A stretch of 36,364 bases of DNA, taken from Alphaproteobacteria bacterium. Lineage in GTDB: Bacteria; Pseudomonadota; Alphaproteobacteria; Thalassobaculales; Thalassobaculaceae. The position numbers and the translations under genes were made by a program. The stretch spans positions 1 through 36,364 of the forward strand of contig JABMNR010000133.1 of the NCBI GenBank assembly GCA_013203465.1, in the 5' to 3' direction. Shown here one piece after another: positions 33,199-36,364 of this stretch. The notes beneath the pieces are model-generated. The model searched no databases. It saw only the letters and a list, made by a program, of their open reading frames with translations, and was not told the origin of the DNA. Each line of letters starts with the position of its first letter. Position 1 is the stretch's first letter.

Positions 33199-34461
33199 TC
33201 AGCCGAGCTTCATGTTGTCGATGCCGACCAAGCGGTCGTACAGCCAATACATCGCCAGCACGCCGGCCAGCAGGATCGACCCCAAGGCCGCCGCCAGACT
33301 CCAGTTCAGCGATTGCTTCATGTGGTAGGCGATCAGATTCGAGATCAGCTGGCCGTCCTGGCCGCCGACCAGGGCCGGCGTGATGTAGTAGCCGATCGCC
33401 AGGATGAACACGAGGATCGAGCCGGCGCCGATGCCCGGCACGGTCTGCGGCATGTAAATCCGCACGAACGCGACCAACGGGTTGGCGCCGAGCGACCGTG
33501 CCGCCCGCATATAGTTCGGCGAGATCGTCTTCATCACCGAATACAGCGGCAACACCATGAACGGCAGCAGGATATGCGTCATCGCGATCAAGCTGCCGGT
33601 CATGTTGTAGATCATGGTGATGCGGTTTTCGGTGTCGATCAGACCGGTCCACACCAACAGATCGTTGATCACGCCCTGGGTCTGCAGCAGCACGATCCAC
33701 GAGGTGGTTCGGACCAGCAGCGAGGTCCAGAACGGCAGCAGCACCAGGATCAGCAACAGGTTCGAATACTTCGTCGGTAATGTGGCGAGCATGTAGGAGA
33801 TCGGATAGGCCAACAGAATGCAGAACACCGTCACGCCGATCGATACGTAGATCGTCCGCAGGAACAAGGTGACGTAGATTTGCTTGTATTCCGGCTGTTG
33901 CACGATGTTGCCATCGGGATCGGTGGTGCGATCGAGGGCGTTCAGATAGTAGCTGATGGTAATCGCGGGGGCGGCGTTCTTGATCACCTTCCAGGTATCG
34001 GGGTTGCCCCAATCCTTATCGATGGCGATGAACGCCTCCTTGAACGGCGCCTTTGCACCGCCAATCTTGCGCCCGGTTGCGTTAAGCAACGAGCGGAAGC
34101 CGGCGGTTTCGTAATTCAACCGCTTGGACATCCGACCGATCTCGGCACGTCGGCTGCGATCGCCGAGTTCCTTGGCAAGGGCGGCGTACACCGCTTCGCC
34201 TGGCAGGCCGGTGCCGTCCCATTTTTGCAATTCCGCAACGGTCGCGGGGATCGCTTCTTGTACCTCGGGGCTGTCCACGCTGTTCATCAGCATGTGGATG
34301 ATCGGGAAAATGAACGTGATGAGAATGAACACCAACAGCGGTGCGACCAGCAGGAACGCGCGGATTTTCGAGCGGCGGGTGGCGCGGGCAAGCGCCACCT
34401 TGAGCGGTGTTCCGTCCGCGGTCGTCATCACCCGACCTGCCGTTGCCGCCGCGTCCGTCAT
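33199..34461 (-). CDS. ABC transporter permease, PotB-like with large periplasmic insert
   Basis: A 420-residue permease, longer than the roughly 285-300 residues usual for PotB. Membrane helix 1 (about 34-57) is followed by a hydrophilic segment of about 135 residues (61-195, Lys/Glu/Asp-rich), then the remaining helices and the EAA-type loop AARSLGANPLVAFVRIYMPQ. The insert would face the periplasm. ATG 34461 is preferred (GGGGCGA about eight bases upstream) over TTG 34491. It is followed 14 bases later by the second permease. Some alphaproteobacterial importers share such inserts, but its role is unknown. Confidence 0.9.
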   Translation of the reverse strand: MTDAAATAGRVMTTADGTPLKVALARATRRSKIRAFLLVAPLLVFILITFIFPIIHMLMNSVDSPEVQEAIPATVAELQKWDGTGLPGEAVYAALAKELGDRSRRAEIGRMSKRLNYETAGFRSLLNATGRKIGGAKAPFKEAFIAIDKDWGNPDTWKVIKNAAPAITISYYLNALDRTTDPDGNIVQQPEYKQIYVTLFLRTIYVSIGVTVFCILLAYPISYMLATLPTKYSNLLLILVLLPFWTSLLVRTTSWIVLLQTQGVINDLLVWTGLIDTENRITMIYNMTGSLIAMTHILLPFMVLPLYSVMKTISPNYMRAARSLGANPLVAFVRIYMPQTVPGIGAGSILVFILAIGYYITPALVGGQDGQLISNLIAYHMKQSLNWSLAAALGSILLAGVLAMYWLYDRLVGIDNMKLG

Positions 34462-34484
34462 GATCTGTTCGCCCCGAAAGTCAT

Positions 34485-34526
34485 AAGCCAAACAAACGCC
34501 ACGGGGCGGCCGAAACCGCCCCGTGG
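34485..34526 (-). terminator. hairpin with T-rich tail between binding protein and permease genes
   Basis: CCACGGGGCGG (34499-34509), a six-base loop, and CCGCCCCGTGG (34516-34526) form a perfect 11-bp stem. On the - strand the sequence after it reads CGTTTGTTTGG, a modest T-rich tail. It sits right after the binding-protein stop (34538) and before the permease start. Such partial terminators commonly let the binding protein be made in excess over the membrane subunits. Confidence 0.65.
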
Positions 34527-34537
34527 TCGATGGGGTA

Positions 34538-35608
34538 TCAGCCGGCGAGCCACGCGTTAAAACGCTCGTTCAACTCGTCGCCGAAGTCCGCCCAGAACTC
34601 GAAATCGTTCTGCAGCGGGTTCTTGAAGTTGACCGGCGCCGTCGGCATGTGCGGCTGCATCTTCGCCTCGATCATCGGGAAGGACGACTTCCGCACCGGG
34701 CCGTAGGAGATGTACTTGGCCTGGTCGGCAAGGCGCTGGGTGTCGCTGGAGAATTTGATGAACTCCCAGGCGCGCTTCTTGTTCTTGGTGCCCTTCGGCA
34801 TGACCCACAGGTCGATGTCCCAGACCTGGCCGTCCCAGACGATTTCGAACGGCTTGCCCTCGTTGGCAATGGCGTTGAACAGGCGGCCGTTATAGGCCGT
34901 GGTCATGACGACCTCGCCATCGGCCAGAAGCTGTGGCGGCTGGGCGCCGGCTTCCCACCAGATCGTGTCGTTCTTGATGGTGTCGAGCTTCTTAAACGCC
35001 CGTTCCACGCCGGCCGAGGTGGCCAGGGCTTCGTAGACCTTATCGGCGGGCACGCCATCGGCCATCAGCGCGAACTCCAGGTTCGCCTTCGGAGATTTGC
35101 GCATGCCGCGCTTGCCCGGGAATTTCTTCAGATCGAAGAAATCGGCGATGGTGGTTGGTTTGCCCGATACCTTGTCGGTGTCATAGGCATAAACCGTCGA
35201 CCAGACGATCAGGCCGACCGCGCACTCGTGCAGGGTGCCGGCGATGAAGTCGTTAACCGCCGGGGTACCGTCCGCGGACGGCGGCAGATCGTCGAGCGGC
35301 AACGTCTCTAGGATACCCTCGTCGCAACCGCGCACCGCGTCGGACAGCTCAACGTCGACCAGATCCCAGCTCACGTTGTTGGCTTCGACCTGGGCGCGAA
35401 CCTCGGCCAGGCCGCCGTTGTAATCCTCGGAGTTGATGGTATCGCCGGTCTTGGCCATCCAGGGTTTCTGGTAAGCCTCGACCTGGCTCTTGGTGTAAGC
35501 GCCGCCCCACGAGACGACCGTGAGCGTCTCGGCCGACGCCGCGCCGGCGAGCCCGAAGGCCGCCAGGCCGACAGCCGCGACACTTGCGGATTTTAGAAGG
35601 TGTTTCAT
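34538..35608 (-). CDS. ABC transporter substrate-binding protein, polyamine type
   Basis: A 356-residue periplasmic binding protein of the PotD/PotF type. The signal peptide is visible (KHLLKSASVAAVGLAAFGLA) with likely cleavage after Ala26 (ASA before ETLTVVSWGGAY). The mature N-terminus VVSWGGAY and the segments WDLVDVELSDAV, FFDLKKFPGKRGMRKSP and IDLWVMPKGTKNKKRAWEFI are typical. Solute specificity cannot be set from sequence; polyamines, other amino compounds or even metal complexes are known in this group. AAGGAG lies eight bases before the ATG. It is the second gene after the ATPase and precedes the two permeases, with a partial terminator between. Confidence 0.93.
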   Translation of the reverse strand: MKHLLKSASVAAVGLAAFGLAGAASAETLTVVSWGGAYTKSQVEAYQKPWMAKTGDTINSEDYNGGLAEVRAQVEANNVSWDLVDVELSDAVRGCDEGILETLPLDDLPPSADGTPAVNDFIAGTLHECAVGLIVWSTVYAYDTDKVSGKPTTIADFFDLKKFPGKRGMRKSPKANLEFALMADGVPADKVYEALATSAGVERAFKKLDTIKNDTIWWEAGAQPPQLLADGEVVMTTAYNGRLFNAIANEGKPFEIVWDGQVWDIDLWVMPKGTKNKKRAWEFIKFSSDTQRLADQAKYISYGPVRKSSFPMIEAKMQPHMPTAPVNFKNPLQNDFEFWADFGDELNERFNAWLAG

Positions 35609-35677
35609 ACGTGCAGTCTCCTTGATTTGGTGCCGGTCCGACCCGGCGTACGCCCCTGTGTGTGTCTTGTTATCCGA

Positions 35678-35700
35678 GCCGATCGGGGGTCGCGATCGGC
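35678..35700. other. stem-loop between ATPase and binding-protein genes
   Basis: GCCGATCG (35678-35685), seven-base loop, CGATCGGC (35693-35700) is a perfect 8-bp stem in the 116-base gap 35609-35724. No T-tract follows on either strand. It may be an mRNA-stabilising structure or an operator; the rest of the gap shows nothing clear. Confidence 0.4.
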
Positions 35701-35724
35701 CCGTTCCTCCCTCGTCACGACAGC

Positions 35725-36364
35725 CTAGGCGTCAAGCGCCCGGCAATCATCCATCGCCCAACCGACTGCCACCGATTGTCCTTTGCTCAGCATGGCGTGA
35801 TCGTGCGCATTCGGCACCTTCACGATAAACTCGTCGTCGCCGCAGGTGTTGATGCGAGCACGCACATGATCACCCAGATAGATCAACTCCTCGACCTTGG
35901 CGTCGAACACGTTCGGCATCGAGCCCGGCTGCGGGTTGAGCATCACCCGCTCGGGCCGCAGCGACAGCGTGGTGCGGTTGCCCTTGCCGGCGTGGCTGAC
36001 GCTCAAGGCCTTGATGGTGTAGCCATCGGCGTCGACCGTGCAGCTGGTGCCGTCATCCTCGAGCACAGTGCCCATCAGGCGGTTGTTCTCGCCGATGAAC
36101 TGCGCCACGAACGCGTTGTCCGGCTTCTCGTACAGCACCGGCGGTGACGCCAGTTGCTGGATTTTGCCGTCGTTGAACACCGCGATCCGGTCCGACATGG
36201 TCAGCGCCTCGGACTGATCGTGGGTCACGTAAACCACGGTCATACCAAGATTCTCGTGGATGTGCTTGATTTCGTACTGCATCTGCTCGCGCAGGTTTTT
36301 ATCGAGCGCGCCCAGCGGCTCATCCATCAGCACGAGTTTGGGGGCGAACACCAGGGCGCGGGCG
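35725..36364 (-). CDS. ABC transporter ATP-binding protein, PotA-like (5' end outside window)
   Basis: The C-terminal 212 residues of the importer ATPase; the gene continues past the window edge, so the Walker A, Q-loop and most of the signature motif are missing. Visible are the end of the signature region (ARALVFAPK), Walker B and D-loop ([12 protein letters not shown]) and the H-loop ([10 protein letters not shown]). A TOBE-type C-terminal regulatory domain (about the last 110 residues) includes [10 protein letters not shown] and [10 protein letters not shown]. It powers the importer with the permeases and binding protein downstream. It is likely the first or an early gene of the operon. 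Confidence 0.93.
   Translation of the reverse strand, partial: ARALVFAPKLVLMDEPLGALDKNLREQMQYEIKHIHENLGMTVVYVTHDQSEALTMSDRIAVFNDGKIQQLASPPVLYEKPDNAFVAQFIGENNRLMGTVLEDDGTSCTVDADGYTIKALSVSHAGKGNRTTLSLRPERVMLNPQPGSMPNVFDAKVEELIYLGDHVRARINTCGDDEFIVKVPNAHDHAMLSKGQSVAVGWAMDDCRALDA

Noticed and set aside
1-36364. CRISPR array, defence island or prophage
   Set aside because: No regularly spaced direct repeats, Cas, restriction, toxin-antitoxin, capsid, terminase or integrase genes were found.

Overview
This is a GC-rich window packed with genes on both strands, most with clear ribosome binding sites. The gene content points to an alphaproteobacterium, probably of the Rhodospirillales: a Rickettsia-type 17 kDa surface antigen lipoprotein, a CbpA-like DnaJ, pdxH, a cation diffusion facilitator, fabI-aroC-sppA in a row, and a polyamine-type ABC importer. 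No rRNA, tRNA, CRISPR array, transposase or replication origin was seen. The placement is an inference from gene content only.

Layout. 1-3300: a membrane-anchored coiled-coil protein and an MFS transporter joined by an unusual 14-nt tandem array of overlapping stop/start codons, then a convergent SPOR-like lipoprotein. 3468-9882: catabolic genes on the + strand (class II aldolase-like protein, YtcJ-type amidohydrolase, TRZ/ATZ-type amidohydrolase, D-hydantoinase/dihydropyrimidinase), with one CDP-alcohol phosphatidyltransferase gene on the opposite strand among them. 9883-13642: a short surface-glycan-type island. It holds a TIGR04372-like glycosyltransferase whose 5' part is very AT-rich and carries an in-frame stop, plus two paralogous FkbM methyltransferases on the - strand. 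13799-14749: an N-carbamoyl-D-amino acid amidohydrolase, the usual next step after hydantoinase, now separated from it by the island. 14757-18369: a TTC38-like repeat protein, a TlyA rRNA methyltransferase, a DUF2806 protein and a small secreted protein.

18501-25451 is mostly housekeeping: sppA, aroC and fabI on the - strand, a YihY/BrkB membrane protein on +, and a DnaJ-like chaperone and the 17 kDa antigen lipoprotein on -. 25725-31684 is a + strand run: pdxH, a CDF metal exporter, a kinase/P-loop fusion, a universal stress protein, a small unknown protein, an SDR oxidoreductase and a class I glutamine amidotransferase. 31705-36364 (- strand) is a polyamine-type ABC importer (ATPase cut by the window edge, binding protein, two permeases) followed by a PadR-like regulator.

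How they may work together. Hydantoinase opens cyclic ureides to N-carbamoyl compounds and the carbamoylase releases the amino acid, CO2 and ammonia. The two other amidohydrolases and the aldolase-like protein beside them suggest a wider route for cyclic amide or heterocycle breakdown, but their substrates cannot be read from sequence. The two most unusual features are gene junctions (777-873 and 8327-8421) where a 14-nt tandem duplication sits in a relay of overlapping stop and start codons.
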